64,000 nucleotides of DNA from assembly GCA_003139855.1 (NCBI GenBank), contig PLGY01000036.1, forward strand, positions 4,751 through 68,750, in the 5' to 3' direction. The notes under the pieces are model-generated. The model was not told the origin of the DNA and did no database searches. It worked only from the letters and a program-made list of their open reading frames with translations. The position numbers and the translations under genes are program-made. The stretch comes from Candidatus Methanoflorens stordalenmirensis. Lineage in GTDB: Archaea > Halobacteriota > Bog-38 > Methanoflorentales > Methanoflorentaceae. This document shows, piece by piece, positions 38,085-48,141 of this stretch. Within the stretch, counting starts at the first letter, position 1; each line of letters begins with the position of its first letter.

Positions 38085-39242
38085 TTAGAGGATGCTGTCG
38101 ATCTCTCCGGATTCGAACTCGCGGGCGAAGTCTTTCACGCGCGATTCTTTTCTGGCCCCGCTGGCGCCTTGTTTTGCGCTTTGAAACTTGAATAGCTCGC
38201 CATAAGTCGGCCCTAACACCTGAGCAGATTGCACGCCAGTCACGATCGACATCACGCGCACGCGGCCCTCGTACCCTCTCTGAACCCGTGCACCCCAAAT
38301 GACGTTAGCGTTTGGATCCAACTGGGAGGTCAAAGCCTTAGCGATCTCTTCGGCCTCTTTCAGCGTCAAGTCCGGTCCACCTGTGATATGGATCAATGCG
38401 CCTTTTGCCCCGCGGAAGTCAACTTCGAGGAGCGGATGATTGAAGGCCTCACGCACGACGTCGCGTGCTTTGTCTTGGCTTTGCGATTCACCGACTAGCA
38501 TGGCGGCAACGCCGCCGCTATTCATGATGGTTCTGACATCTGCGTAGTCAAGGTTTATCAATGAAGGTTGTGTGATCGTTTCAGCGATGCCCTTAACGGT
38601 TTCTGCGATGATCTGATCCATCACTGAGAACGCATGGTCAATCGGCAAGTTCGGCACGAATTCAAGCAGACGATTATTATCAAGAACAATGACCGTATCA
38701 GCATCTCTCCGCAAGTCTTCAAGTCCTTCTTCGGCCTTAATCAGCCGCGCGCGTTCCACATTGAACGGAGTCGACACCATTGCCACGACGATTGCGCCGT
38801 GAGCTTTCGCGATCTGCGCGACGATCGGAGCAGCGCCTGTGCCGGTTCCGCCTCCCATCCCCGCGGTAACAAACACAAGATCGGTGTCTTTAAGAAGCGT
38901 TTCCAGCGTCCTGCGACCTAACTCGGTCGCACACCGTCCAACTTCAGGATCGCCGCCCGCACCCAACCCTTTGGTAATCGATTTGCCGACTAACACCTTG
39001 ACGTCGGCGTCGATCATGTCCAAATGCTGTTTGTCAGTGTTGAGCGCGATGGTCTCGGCGCCGTCGACTCCTATGTTGTAGAGTCGGTTGACCGTGTTGT
39101 TGCCAGCCCCACCGCAGCCCACAATGAGTATCCGAGGGGCTCCAAATTCCTCTTCTTCTTCTTGAAGCATATGAGGTCGCTGCTTCTCCATTTCGCAGCG
39201 TCGCAAGGCCTCTTCGACAATACTTTGCATATATACCGCCAC
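38085..39242 (-). CDS. ftsZ: Cell division protein FtsZ
   Basis: [67 protein letters not shown]. Confidence 0.97.
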   Translation of the reverse strand: MAVYMQSIVEEALRRCEMEKQRPHMLQEEEEEFGAPRILIVGCGGAGNNTVNRLYNIGVDGAETIALNTDKQHLDMIDADVKVLVGKSITKGLGAGGDPEVGRCATELGRRTLETLLKDTDLVFVTAGMGGGTGTGAAPIVAQIAKAHGAIVVAMVSTPFNVERARLIKAEEGLEDLRRDADTVIVLDNNRLLEFVPNLPIDHAFSVMDQIIAETVKGIAETITQPSLINLDYADVRTIMNSGGVAAMLVGESQSQDKARDVVREAFNHPLLEVDFRGAKGALIHITGGPDLTLKEAEEIAKALTSQLDPNANVIWGARVQRGYEGRVRVMSIVTGVQSAQVLGPTYGELFKFQSAKQGASGARKESRVKDFAREFESGEIDSIL

Positions 39243-39247
39243 CTGTA

Positions 39248-39424
39248 CTAGATCAAAACCGCACTTCGTTCTTTTCTGCTGAGGAGCTTCTCATAATGGG
39301 TATCAACCAGATCTCGAACAGCTGCACGGATTGCTTCGCTCTTCGAGGGGAATTCGCCCGCCACTACCAGCTTATCTATGAGTTCCAGCTGTTGTTTCGG
39401 CAATCTCAGGGTGATTCGCTCCAT
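39248..39424 (-). CDS. Ribbon-helix-helix protein adjacent to ftsZ (CdrS-like)
   Basis: [47 protein letters not shown]; immediately upstream of ftsZ on same strand. Confidence 0.82.
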   Translation of the reverse strand: MERITLRLPKQQLELIDKLVVAGEFPSKSEAIRAAVRDLVDTHYEKLLSRKERSAVLI

Positions 39425-39729
39425 AGCAACCATCTGAATTTCTGTAGCGTCAGACGAAGAGCTGACTTTTGTCTGCTTCAGAGGCTACAAAAAGCTGTCC
39501 AGTGTCAGACACATGTCTGTTTTTCGTCTGACCGTCAATCACCCTACTGTAATATTAAACTTTTGTTATCGCTTTTTTATAAAAAGAACAGGATTAATCT
39601 ACTAAATTAAGCCGTACACCATAATGCTCTCAAACGCCCCAAAACCAGAATCAGAACCACTCTGACAATATAAAGTCGCTCACCGAGCACAGTAAAGAAT
39701 AAGTAATAACGGTCGCAATACTGTCGTCA

Positions 39730-39803
39730 CCCGCCTTAACTCAGTCTGGCAGAGTGGTCGGCTGTAGACCGACATGTCCCCCGTTCAAATCGGGGAGGCG
39801 GGA
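39730..39803 (+). tRNA. tRNA-Tyr(GTA)
   Basis: CCCGCCT...AGGCGGG-A, anticodon stem CGGTC-like with CTGTAGA loop, C1-G72. Confidence 0.9.
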
Positions 39804-39819
39804 TTCACCCGCCAATGAC

Positions 39820-39893
39820 GCTCCAGTAGCTCAGCCTGGGAGAGCGCCAGACTGAAGATCTGGTTGTCCCCGGTTCAAATCCGGGCTGGGGCA
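39820..39893 (+). tRNA. tRNA-Phe(GAA)
   Basis: GCTCCAG...CTGGGGC-A, anticodon loop CTGAAGA, T loop TTCAAAT. Confidence 0.92.
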
Positions 39894-39915
39894 TTCCCAC
39901 TAGACGTACGAGTTT

Positions 39916-40587
39916 TTACTTTTTCTCTTGCTCCGGCAGCAGCGGCGTTAACCAATCAACGAACATCTTTTCGCTCCGGCTTTGTATGTAAACCGTCCCT
40001 TCTCCGTTAAATTCGGTAACCAGTACCTCGCCGCCAAGAACAGTGGATTTGACGCCTCCAAAAGTCCCAATTTTCCATTCGAGGCCTTCAGTGAATCCAA
40101 CAATGTGCCCGGTATCAACGCGAAAACGTCCGTTGATTCTTCGTTCTTGAATGGCGCCAAAACTTGAAATAAACACGTACCCAGACTGAGAGACTTTCAC
40201 AAAGAAAAGCCCCGTCTCCGACAAGAACCCTTTGACGCCGCCCCACTTCGTGTCTAAATCTAAGCTTTGCGAGCCCGCTAAGAAACTGTCTCCTTGGATA
40301 AGAAGCGTCTCATCCCTTATCTCTCTGTACGCAATATCGCCGACGTAAGGGGGAGCGAGGCCAACGACCGCGTCACCTTGCGCCACGAACGTGTTCAGGA
40401 AAATGTCAGCACCGCCGAGCACCGTTCTCTTAAGCCCCCGGAGGACCCCTCCCTTGATTCCGGTGCTCACGCCAAAATTCGGACTCATGTAGGCCATAGA
40501 TCGCCGATCGGCTTGAATACTTTCGCCATCTGAGAGTCTGACTTCTGCGAGGCTGTAGGTGGGTTTATACAAGATTTCATATTTCAT
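39916..40587 (-). CDS. AIM24/TIGR00266-family protein
   Basis: ESIQADRRSMAYMSPNFGVSTGIKGGVLRGLKRTVLGGADIFLNTFVA...KSTVLGGEVLVTEFNGEGTVYIQSRS. Confidence 0.85.
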   Translation of the reverse strand: MKYEILYKPTYSLAEVRLSDGESIQADRRSMAYMSPNFGVSTGIKGGVLRGLKRTVLGGADIFLNTFVAQGDAVVGLAPPYVGDIAYREIRDETLLIQGDSFLAGSQSLDLDTKWGGVKGFLSETGLFFVKVSQSGYVFISSFGAIQERRINGRFRVDTGHIVGFTEGLEWKIGTFGGVKSTVLGGEVLVTEFNGEGTVYIQSRSEKMFVDWLTPLLPEQEKK

Positions 40588-40752
40588 AGGCTTCCTCTAC
40601 GAATTTTCGGCTTATAGTTTGCGATCACAACGTGCAGCGCGACGACCCGCCGAACAAAGCAGGAGCAAACAAAAACGAAACGAGAGAAGGCGCGCAAGCA
40701 GCGTCGGTGCGCGTTTTATAAAGGATGAATAAGTTGTGAATAATGTGGTTCT

Positions 40753-40995
40753 TTGACTCGCATAGAACACCTGAAGATAATCCGACTAAAAATCGCAGAA
40801 CTCAGCGAGCAGACGAATGCCGACGCGCTAAGCAACGCATTTTCAAATAAACATGGGGTCGCTAACGTAGAGATCAACGTCAACAACGCGACTGTCGTCA
40901 TCGCCTATGATGACACGCTCACGTCCATCTTCGAAATTGAAGCCCTTGTTTACAAGCTGAAATTCAAGCTCGAAGGCGTAAGTTACTTAAGCTGA
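40753..40995 (+). CDS. Small protein, possible HMA-like fold without CxxC
   Basis: Beta-alpha-beta-like pattern VANVEINVNNATVVIAYDDTLTSIFEIEALVYKLKFKLEGV; no metal motif. Confidence 0.4.
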   Translation: MTRIEHLKIIRLKIAELSEQTNADALSNAFSNKHGVANVEINVNNATVVIAYDDTLTSIFEIEALVYKLKFKLEGVSYLS

Positions 40996-41103
40996 CCTCG
41001 CAGTAATCGCGAGCTCTCCTTCGCTAAACCAGCGCGAAATGCCTTGCCGTCGCGCTGATAACTTTTATATAGATACCAACGCATGATCGCATGCTCGATT
41101 TTT

Positions 41104-41175
41104 GCGCTGGTAGTGTAGTGGTTATCACTGAGGCTTGCCAAGCCTCAAACCCGGGTTCGAATCCCGGCTGGCGCA
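41104..41175 (+). tRNA. tRNA-Gly(GCC)
   Basis: Stem GAGGC-TTGCCAA-GCCTC; T arm CCGGGTTCGAATCCCGG. Confidence 0.92.
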
Positions 41176-41183
41176 TCTGACGT

Positions 41184-41284
41184 GCCGAGGTAGCCAAGTG
41201 GACTACGGCGCCAGCCTGGAAGTCTCGTGATCGGACAGCTGGTGAGGCTTCTGCCTCGCAGGGGTTCAAATCCCTTCCTCGGCG
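41184..41284 (+). tRNA. tRNA-Ser(GGA) with 15-nt intron (41222-41236)
   Basis: GCCGAGG...CCTCGGC-G; class II variable arm; stem CCAGC/GCTGG enclosing CTGGAA[GTCTCGTGATCGGAC]A. Confidence 0.85.
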
Positions 41285-41952
41285 TCTCGATCCCCCCTCT
41301 TCTTTTGAGCGATGACGTAAAGCTCGTCTTTTTGCGAGCTAAACAGCTTAACGATTTTGAAGCCTTCATCCTCGATGCGCTTCATAAGATCCCCTATAGC
41401 TTGTTCTGCTACTTTCCCTTTAAAAACCTGCAAGACTAGCCCTCCAGTTTTGAGAACCGCTGACAACTTTGCGAGAAGCTTAAGTGCATCAGCTGGTTCC
41501 GCCGTTATATCATTTAGCAGAACGTCAAAGCGCACCCCAAGACGGCCAAAATCAAAAGAAAATGCGTCAGCGTAAATGAGAGTTACCTGGCCAGGATACC
41601 TTCCTGCAACCGCCTCAAGAAATGGCTTGCATGACGAACTGAACTCGACTGCGTAAACTTCGTGCGCTAGTTCCGCCGCGTACCACAAGAAGCCTCCCGC
41701 GCTCGCGCCAATGTCGAGTACGGCGTCACCGGTTTTTATCAGCTCAAACGCCTCTTGGATTCCTCTTAGTTTCCAATACCCAGCCGGTCTGTCGGCAGCA
41801 GCGCCAACGGTAACCACTTGGTGACGCGTAATGTCAAACGAAGCCTTGACGACAGTCCTTCCGTCAACTGTAACAAACCCACTTTTGATCGCCCTTTGTG
41901 CGCGTGAGCGCGATGCAATAAGCTTTTCCCGAACGAGATACGTATCCAGCCG
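41266..41952 (-). CDS. S4 plus FtsJ-type rRNA methyltransferase (TlyA-like)
   Basis: LDTYLVREKLIASRSRAQRAIKSGFVTVDGRTV; AVLDIGASAGGFLWYAAELAHEVYAVE; LVLQVFKGK; stop lies within tRNA-Ser antisense. Confidence 0.85.
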   Translation of the reverse strand, partial: RLDTYLVREKLIASRSRAQRAIKSGFVTVDGRTVVKASFDITRHQVVTVGAAADRPAGYWKLRGIQEAFELIKTGDAVLDIGASAGGFLWYAAELAHEVYAVEFSSSCKPFLEAVAGRYPGQVTLIYADAFSFDFGRLGVRFDVLLNDITAEPADALKLLAKLSAVLKTGGLVLQVFKGKVAEQAIGDLMKRIEDEGFKIVKLFSSQKDELYVIAQKKRGDRDAEEGI

Positions 41953-42026
41953 CATGGTGTGCGCAAGCTTCTTGTATGTATCATCCATTAGATTACAAGC
42001 TAAAAAGCTTTACAAAGTCGCATCTC

Positions 42027-42530
42027 ATGTGGAGTGAAGTGCTCGCAAGGTTTGCCAAGTTTCCCGCTCAAGAGCGGGTTGCAGAGGTTTTGCTTGAGCA
42101 CGGATTCCAAGTGAATAGCGAGGGAGAGGTTGTCTCGGGCACCATTAAGATCCCTGACACCGAGATCTCGCGCGCAGCCAAAGTCGATCGGAGAGCGGTC
42201 GATGAGGCAACTGCCACTATTCTAGGCGACGACATGCTGAGACACTTTTTTTCAAACCTGAAAACGTTGATATTCCTCCGCGACGTTGCGCCCCTTCTGG
42301 GACTTGGCGTGATCGTCATAACACCTCAAGATGCCACTCACATAGGCATCATCGAAGAAGTTGCTGAAACCGTTGCAGCGTTTGATGTGCGCGTCAGGCA
42401 GGCCGTCACTGATGATCCTTACTTTATTGATGAGCCCAAGCTGACGATTATCTGCGACACGCGCGTTCCCGGTTCGCTTGTTGACAAGCTCCTACAACTT
42501 GCAAGCGTAAAAGGCGTTTCGATCTTCTAA
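42027..42530 (+). CDS. ACT-like amino-acid-binding regulator (archaeal conserved)
   Basis: EISRAAKVDRRAVDEATATIL; C-terminal GIIEEVAETVAAFDVRVRQAVTDDP...LTIICDTRVPGSLVDKLLQLASVKGVSIF. Confidence 0.7.
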   Translation: MWSEVLARFAKFPAQERVAEVLLEHGFQVNSEGEVVSGTIKIPDTEISRAAKVDRRAVDEATATILGDDMLRHFFSNLKTLIFLRDVAPLLGLGVIVITPQDATHIGIIEEVAETVAAFDVRVRQAVTDDPYFIDEPKLTIICDTRVPGSLVDKLLQLASVKGVSIF

Positions 42531-42572
42531 AATAGGCGCTCTTTCGAATGGCTGGGCGGGTCACAGCGGCGG

Positions 42573-43253
42573 CTAGCGAGCATTTCGGGCGCCTCTGACG
42601 CATGCCAGCTCTGATTCCAAGTAAGGGCCGATTTGCGGGACAAGGCCTGGTGCGTCCGTCCCTTTCTTACAGACGATAGAGTGCTCCAAAATGCCGAGCC
42701 TTTCGATCGCGTAGACATCTCGTGCGTGGCCACTCCGTTTCAGAGCCGCGTGGATCTGCGCGCGGGTAGCATTGTTGACATTTATCCGGTCGGTCCCTTT
42801 TCTCCACCGCCACAATGCGTCGATTTGGTTTTTCGTAAACTCTGCATCAAATTCTCCTACTAGTCGAACCTGCAGAGGCAAACAATGAATCAGGCCAAAT
42901 CTTGAGGCGATCTGTTCAACAGTGCCACGCCCGAACGGTTCAAGCCGGACAAAGGGCACCAAAACACGTTTACAGCCTGTGTCGAGGGCAATGCCATTAT
43001 CGTTGATCCCCGCTAGCCAAGCACGTGCGATATCGCCCGGTTGGGGGTCGCGCAACTCGCCATATTGCTTTACGAGTAAGTCTCCGGCAACCTGTTCTTG
43101 ACTCCCGGTGATAGTCACCGAGATCCACGAGGTAAGCGTGAGCGAGTATATGACGCGCAATTCTTTTAAGTCGTTGCGCAGCATCGCGTCGAACGATCGG
43201 GCTGCCTTGCCTGCGTTGCCGCAGACGAGCTGCATAAGATGAATCGTTCTCAT
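42573..43253 (-). CDS. DUF2110-like archaeal protein
   Basis: Archaeal conserved architecture, chain overlaps HD and TFE genes. Confidence 0.6.
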   Translation of the reverse strand: MRTIHLMQLVCGNAGKAARSFDAMLRNDLKELRVIYSLTLTSWISVTITGSQEQVAGDLLVKQYGELRDPQPGDIARAWLAGINDNGIALDTGCKRVLVPFVRLEPFGRGTVEQIASRFGLIHCLPLQVRLVGEFDAEFTKNQIDALWRWRKGTDRINVNNATRAQIHAALKRSGHARDVYAIERLGILEHSIVCKKGTDAPGLVPQIGPYLESELACVRGARNAR

Positions 43254-43801
43254 AATCGCTGCTTCGCACGCGTTGCGGGGACAGACCGTTTGGCGCTGCC
43301 AAAAACTTCGTCGTGAAGATTTCTTATGCGAATTGCAGCTGGGTTTCCGTTGAGCTTAGCGTGGAAATCAGCTTCTGCCTCGTCAATGGTGATCCTCTGT
43401 GTTCCTTCTATGAGGTTGTCGGCGGCAGCAACGATTTTTTCCTCGAGGGTCTCGGGGATGTAGTTTCCAGGGGGGAGGTGCAAGCGTACAGCTTCTTCCT
43501 CTGTTATTCCAGCACCGACGTGTTTTTCAGCGATGCTCGCGACGCGTTCGTCGACTCCGAGGCTCCGCAACAGCTTTCCACCTACAATGCCGTGCTCAAT
43601 GCCGTGAGTCTTGCATCTGCCGATGTCATGCAAAAGCCCACCAATCTGGACAAGCGCCACATCCGCATCCGCCAGAGATTCGGCAACTTCGACCGCGTAC
43701 TTAGAGACAGCCTCTACGTGTCGTATGAGTCCATCGCTGCAGCCGGTTTCCTTGAGAAGTTGAAGCGCTCTGTCGTACGAGGGGAGGCTACTCGAAGGCA
43801 C
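43250..43801 (-). CDS. HD-domain phosphohydrolase
   Basis: LIRHVEAVSKYAVEVAE...VQIGGLLHDIGRCKTHGIEHGIVGGKLLRSLG. Confidence 0.88.
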   Translation of the reverse strand: MPSSSLPSYDRALQLLKETGCSDGLIRHVEAVSKYAVEVAESLADADVALVQIGGLLHDIGRCKTHGIEHGIVGGKLLRSLGVDERVASIAEKHVGAGITEEEAVRLHLPPGNYIPETLEEKIVAAADNLIEGTQRITIDEAEADFHAKLNGNPAAIRIRNLHDEVFGSAKRSVPATRAKQRL

Positions 43802-44282
43802 GTCTCAGCTCTTCCAGCTTTCTTCCTACGGCATCGACTAGAACAGAGTTATCTTGATGATCAAGCCCCGCATGGCAAACAGGGCAGACAAAATCATAGT
43901 CGCTTGCTGTCTCAAATAAAAAACGACCACAGCCGTTCTCGCACGTGTAGCAAACGTTCTGTCCTTCAAAGTCTAAACGCGTATCAAGTCTCCTAATAAG
44001 CTTCTGTGCCTCTTCGTCCATATTGCGCGAAATGTCGCTCAAATCAACTTTCCACAAGTACGTAAGCCACCCACTGTCCTTGTCCCGCTCACGTCGGTAG
44101 TTTGCTAATCGGTTTTCATAAAGGATGTACAGGGTCCGCCTTACCATGTTAAGGTTTGAACCCGTCTCTTCAGCTATTTTTTCGTCGGTCAACTCGTTGA
44201 TGGACGCACGCTCAATCATTTCCAAGCCGTCATCTCCGACAAGATTCTTCAAATAGCCTCGAACGGCAAGATCGTTAACCAT
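43788..44282 (-). CDS. tfe: Transcription initiation factor E alpha (TFE)
   Basis: wHTH DEKIAEETGSNLNMVRRTLYILYENRLANYRRERDKDSGWLTYLWKVD plus zinc ribbon CYTCENGCGRFLFETA...FVCPVC. Confidence 0.93.
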   Translation of the reverse strand: MVNDLAVRGYLKNLVGDDGLEMIERASINELTDEKIAEETGSNLNMVRRTLYILYENRLANYRRERDKDSGWLTYLWKVDLSDISRNMDEEAQKLIRRLDTRLDFEGQNVCYTCENGCGRFLFETASDYDFVCPVCHAGLDHQDNSVLVDAVGRKLEELRRAFE

Positions 44283-44362
44283 CAGATTATTTTTGTGCGT
44301 TAAGGTGTCTTATACCTACTTATGGTGTGTATTCATGCCAGAGGGGACCACCATAGTGCCAC

Positions 44363-45526
44363 TCAGCTCTGGTAGGCCTTTTTTGCAGCTTCTATGTAAT
44401 ACGCGGCGTTATTGAACGCAGAATCTCTTGACTTACCATATCCGATAGCCGAGATGATCGGCTTCGCGCGCTCGATATAAGCTCCTTTTTGGGGGATATC
44501 CATGTAATGCGCTCGGTTGCATGCTTTCGTGACTTGCAAATCTTGCTCCGCGAAGCAGATCATGCGGCATGAGAATCTCCGATACTTTGCAATGGAGATC
44601 AGTTCGCCCTGGCAGCTTTTAATGTGAGCCTCGACCAGGTTGACGCCGAGTGACCCCTCGATCGTGTCGAGAGTTCCTTGAAATCTAGGATTGATCTCAA
44701 TTACGACCGGGCCCCTTGGACCGATGATGAAATCAATCCCATTCGTACCAACCAAGCCCAGATCGACTGCTAGCGAGTTCGAAATGCTTTCGATTTCCTT
44801 CGCATAACTCGTTTTAAGCGGAGTCAAACTACCACAGAAGCTGAAGCGCCGCATCGGACCAAGACTCCTCAGTCCGATAAGCTGTTCGTTTATTGCGACG
44901 GTGACCGCCTCTGTGCCGGTAGACAACACCGAAGAGCTAGCATCTATCCCGCGAACGTATTCCTGAACGAGGAAGTCATCCGCCCACCCATTCTCGTGAT
45001 ACTGCTCAATGCTCCTCCGGAGTTGCTCTTCATCTTTGACTAGAACGTTCTTAAATCCACCCGCACCTCGCTTCGGTTTCAGAATGACGGGAAATGGCAG
45101 ATTTTCTTCTAACCCATAATGCTTAGGGACTGGATAGCCTAAGGATTGGAGCTTGTCCCTCATACGACCTTTGTCATTAACGAAGCTCGACAGCGATGGA
45201 GGATTTCCAGCCGTGCGCGGGATTTCAAGTGTCTCAAAACCTGCGGCTAGTATTGCGTGGTCGTAGTCCAAGCCTCCCACGAGCGCTTTTACGCCAGCAT
45301 AGTCGGAGTCGGAGATTATTCCAGGGAACTCGTCTCTTATGAAACGCGTTACGTCACCGCATTTGATCAAGTCACGATCTTTGTAATGGCTTACGGACTC
45401 GACATAGTATCCTGCTCGCTTTGCAGAGCATATTATATGCCTTGTGTTGTATCCCATGACAAGGATCCGCTGGTCTCCACCGCTTCGACCGGCAGTGCTA
45501 GTTGATCTGCTCAGAACGCTTAACAC
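44363..45526 (-). CDS. ATP-grasp family protein (carboxylate-amine ligase-like)
   Basis: [26 protein letters not shown]...[18 protein letters not shown]...[28 protein letters not shown]. Confidence 0.83.
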   Translation of the reverse strand: MLSVLSRSTSTAGRSGGDQRILVMGYNTRHIICSAKRAGYYVESVSHYKDRDLIKCGDVTRFIRDEFPGIISDSDYAGVKALVGGLDYDHAILAAGFETLEIPRTAGNPPSLSSFVNDKGRMRDKLQSLGYPVPKHYGLEENLPFPVILKPKRGAGGFKNVLVKDEEQLRRSIEQYHENGWADDFLVQEYVRGIDASSSVLSTGTEAVTVAINEQLIGLRSLGPMRRFSFCGSLTPLKTSYAKEIESISNSLAVDLGLVGTNGIDFIIGPRGPVVIEINPRFQGTLDTIEGSLGVNLVEAHIKSCQGELISIAKYRRFSCRMICFAEQDLQVTKACNRAHYMDIPQKGAYIERAKPIISAIGYGKSRDSAFNNAAYYIEAAKKAYQS

Positions 45527-46028
45527 CTGCCTTGTTACCCGTGTTGCCGATGATCTTCATTTTCCCTTCGAAATCCGCCTTGAGCTCCTGCCCCCCCTGG
45601 ACGTGATCGAGAAAGACGCTTAAGGCTGCTATCTCCGAGTGCGGTTGATTCGTGACTGCTACGTTGTAATCCGCGAGTCGGTAGAGGTCTGGGGGTACCT
45701 TTTCAGCCCCTACGACGACCATAAGCTTCTCGCTTTTGAGTTGGCCGATCGCGTTTGGAAGGTTCTCTCCGTACATGGTCAGGTGCACGACCGTGCCCAT
45801 TTCTCGCTTCCATTTTACGATCTCTCGCCTCCAGTTGGCGTTATCGCGAATCCAGAAGTTCCCCCCCCAACGTTGCACTACATCGCGTATTGTTGAAACG
45901 ACAGAGCGGTCTGAAGCTGCGAGAAGCATTCCTTGGGCTCCTAATGCTCTGGCACACAGACCCACGTGCGTGGTGACGCGTCGATCGCGATCGATGCGAT
46001 GACCCATTCTCAAAACCACAATTTCCAT
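45498..46028 (-). CDS. trm56: tRNA (cytidine(56)-2'-O)-methyltransferase
   Basis: [34 protein letters not shown]...[14 protein letters not shown]...[41 protein letters not shown]. Confidence 0.92.
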   Translation of the reverse strand: MEIVVLRMGHRIDRDRRVTTHVGLCARALGAQGMLLAASDRSVVSTIRDVVQRWGGNFWIRDNANWRREIVKWKREMGTVVHLTMYGENLPNAIGQLKSEKLMVVVGAEKVPPDLYRLADYNVAVTNQPHSEIAALSVFLDHVQGGQELKADFEGKMKIIGNTGNKAGVKRSEQIN

Positions 46029-46068
46029 AGCTGTTTGCGTACCCCGTGCTTATCGGGGGGCACAGTCT

Positions 46069-46491
46069 TAATAATTGGTATATCGTACATAAAGATAGCA
46101 GTGCTCAGTTTGAAGACGAGCGTGAAGCTGATTTTACATCACAAGAAAGCTATTGCTGCCGTCTGGATCCTGTTGATTCTTTTTCCAAACACGATGATCT
46201 TGCTCGCAGAGGTCTACCGCTTCTATGAGATGCCGACCAAGCCTACAAACCATGTGAAACTCGTTGCAGCGTCGCTCCGGAGAAATGGGAGCGGAATCGA
46301 GCAATATGTCGACGCTCACGTTCAGTGCGCATATGATTTTCAAGTCTTCGGGGCTGTGCGGTACCTCCCACGCAGAGCGACGTGCTAAAACCGCACAAGG
46401 GGACTGTAAGTCGAAAGCGGTCTCCAGGGCAAGCTTTTTTGAAGCGAAAGGGATTCCTTTCACGTTAATGGTTTCTCCCGTCCGTGTCTAG
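46069..46491 (+). pseudogene. Transglutaminase-like membrane protein, frameshifted near 46375-46390
   Basis: Frame 1: KLILHHKKAIAAVWILLILFPNT...RRNGSGIEQYVDAHVQCAYDFQVFGAVRYLP, continues in another frame as AERRAKTAQGDCKSKAVSRASFFEAKGIPFTLMVSPVRV. Confidence 0.6.
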
Positions 46492-46855
46492 GTCGGCTGC
46501 AGGGGCAAGCCGTGAACCAATTTTGGTGAACACTACGAAACCTCAAGTTGCTTTCGTTGACAACGGCTAATCAACGCTGCCAGACAAAACAAATGCGTTG
46601 CTTTATCTAAATACGTATAAAGATATAGTGTGGGCTTCGATGCCGTTCTTGAGAAAGATCGCGCTGATAAGTGGGCTAGCAATTATCATTCAATTTAGCT
46701 ATTGTCAGCAGCCAAAGAAACGCTTGCGGCAATATCTCAGCGAGGCGGCATCTGAGCTGCCCTCAAACACCCAGTTGAAAGCTTTTTTCGGTTCTCGGCG
46801 ATGGCAGCAACACGTATATATCACGGCGTAAATCACACAGTTGGACGCCTTAAGC

Positions 46856-46940
46856 GCGGGGGTTGCCAAGCCAGGTCAAAGGCGATAGGTTCAGGGCCTA
46901 TTCTCGTAGGAGTTCGTGCGTTCGAATCGCACCCCCCGCA
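46856..46940 (+). tRNA. tRNA-Leu(CAG)
   Basis: GCGGGGG...CCCCCGC-A; ATAGG-TTCAGGG-CCTAT; class II variable arm. Confidence 0.9.
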
Positions 46941-46956
46941 TATGGCCTCACGGCGA

Positions 46957-47229
46957 TTATCCCTGATCGGCACGATCGCGAGAGGATCGTTCAATTGAAC
47001 TATTGACCGAATCGTTATAACGATCGCCAAGGGCCGCCGCATTTGTAACGTAATCGTCTTTCAAATAGACGTAAATCGTCAGTCGCCGCGCAATTTTCTC
47101 CACCACGTCTACGTCATTATCCGCAACGCGAAACTGCACGCGGTCATCGTCCGGGTGCTCGAAGCTCACTCCTTTTTCGACTAGCGCTGCTTCAAATTCA
47201 GCAGGCTTAGCAGCATAAAACACTCTCAT
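46957..47229 (-). CDS. Hypothetical small protein
   Basis: MRVFYAAKPAEFEAALVEKGVSFEHPDDDRVQFRVADNDVDVVEKIARRLTIYV; plausible alpha/beta composition. Confidence 0.5.
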   Translation of the reverse strand: MRVFYAAKPAEFEAALVEKGVSFEHPDDDRVQFRVADNDVDVVEKIARRLTIYVYLKDDYVTNAAALGDRYNDSVNSSIERSSRDRADQG

Positions 47230-47603
47230 AGGCACAAGCTAGTTTGCACTTAACGTATTTCTTAAGAGCTCGTTGAGCCTTAATAGATTTACTCTGCCAG
47301 CGGCCCTCGCCTGCAAGAGTTTACTTCGAAAAGACCCGCTTGCTGTACACCAATCAGAAATCCGGGGCATTGAGCACCCCGGTCAAGCTTTTCCGCGTGT
47401 GAGCGAGGAGGCAGTAACTGGCAAACGCGCCAATGGTCCGGCGCGATAATGCACGCGCGACAAAGCTTTTTTTAGCGCTTTCGTGCAGAAACTCACTACA
47501 AAAAAATTCTGGTCCCCAAACGAGGTCACATGCTCCTGCACTCAAGTGTCGTACTAACAGTTTCCAATAACCTTAAGCGATACAACGACGCAAGACTCAG
47601 AAG

Positions 47604-47987
47604 GTGTTTAAGATGAGCAACGAAGGGACTACCGACGCTTCGCGTCTAACGGAGAAACACTGCGTACCGTGCGAAGTCGGCACGCAACCGTTTGACCTGG
47701 AGACCATCAATGGACTCTTACCCATGGTGCCCAAGTGGAAGCTGGAAGACACAACAAAGATCGTGCGAAGTTTCAAGTTCAAAAACTTCATCGAGTCGAT
47801 GCGCTTCATCAATGAAGTGGCACAACTGGCAGAAGCTGAAGGGCACCATCCAGACATTTTCGTGTCCTACAGCTACGTGCGAATCAATCTTACGACCCAC
47901 AACATAGGGGGGTTGTCTGAAAACGATTTCATAGTGGCAGCTAAGATAGATGAAATATTTGCGAAAACCGCGCCTAGGCCAGAGTAA
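47604..47987 (+). CDS. Pterin-4a-carbinolamine dehydratase-like
   Basis: W-L...KIVRSFKFKNFIESMRFINEVAQLAEAEGHHPDIFVSYSYVRINLTTHNIGGLSENDFIVAAKID. Confidence 0.9.
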   Translation: MFKMSNEGTTDASRLTEKHCVPCEVGTQPFDLETINGLLPMVPKWKLEDTTKIVRSFKFKNFIESMRFINEVAQLAEAEGHHPDIFVSYSYVRINLTTHNIGGLSENDFIVAAKIDEIFAKTAPRPE

Positions 47988-48141
47988 GCTCGTACAGTAG
48001 ATACGGAACCCTTTAAACCAAAAATACACGTACACTAAGGCTTAGCGGTTTCGGCCCATAGACCAGCCCCGTAAATTGGTGTACGCGGATAGACAGGGCC
48101 GGTGCAGCTGAACGTCAGAGCGACAAGAATGCGTATGGTAG

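Noticed and set aside
41024-41369. Minus-strand ORFs at 41024-41269 and 41145-41369
   Set aside because: Peptides such as RQPGFEPGFEAWQASVI are typical translations of tRNA genes on the opposite strand
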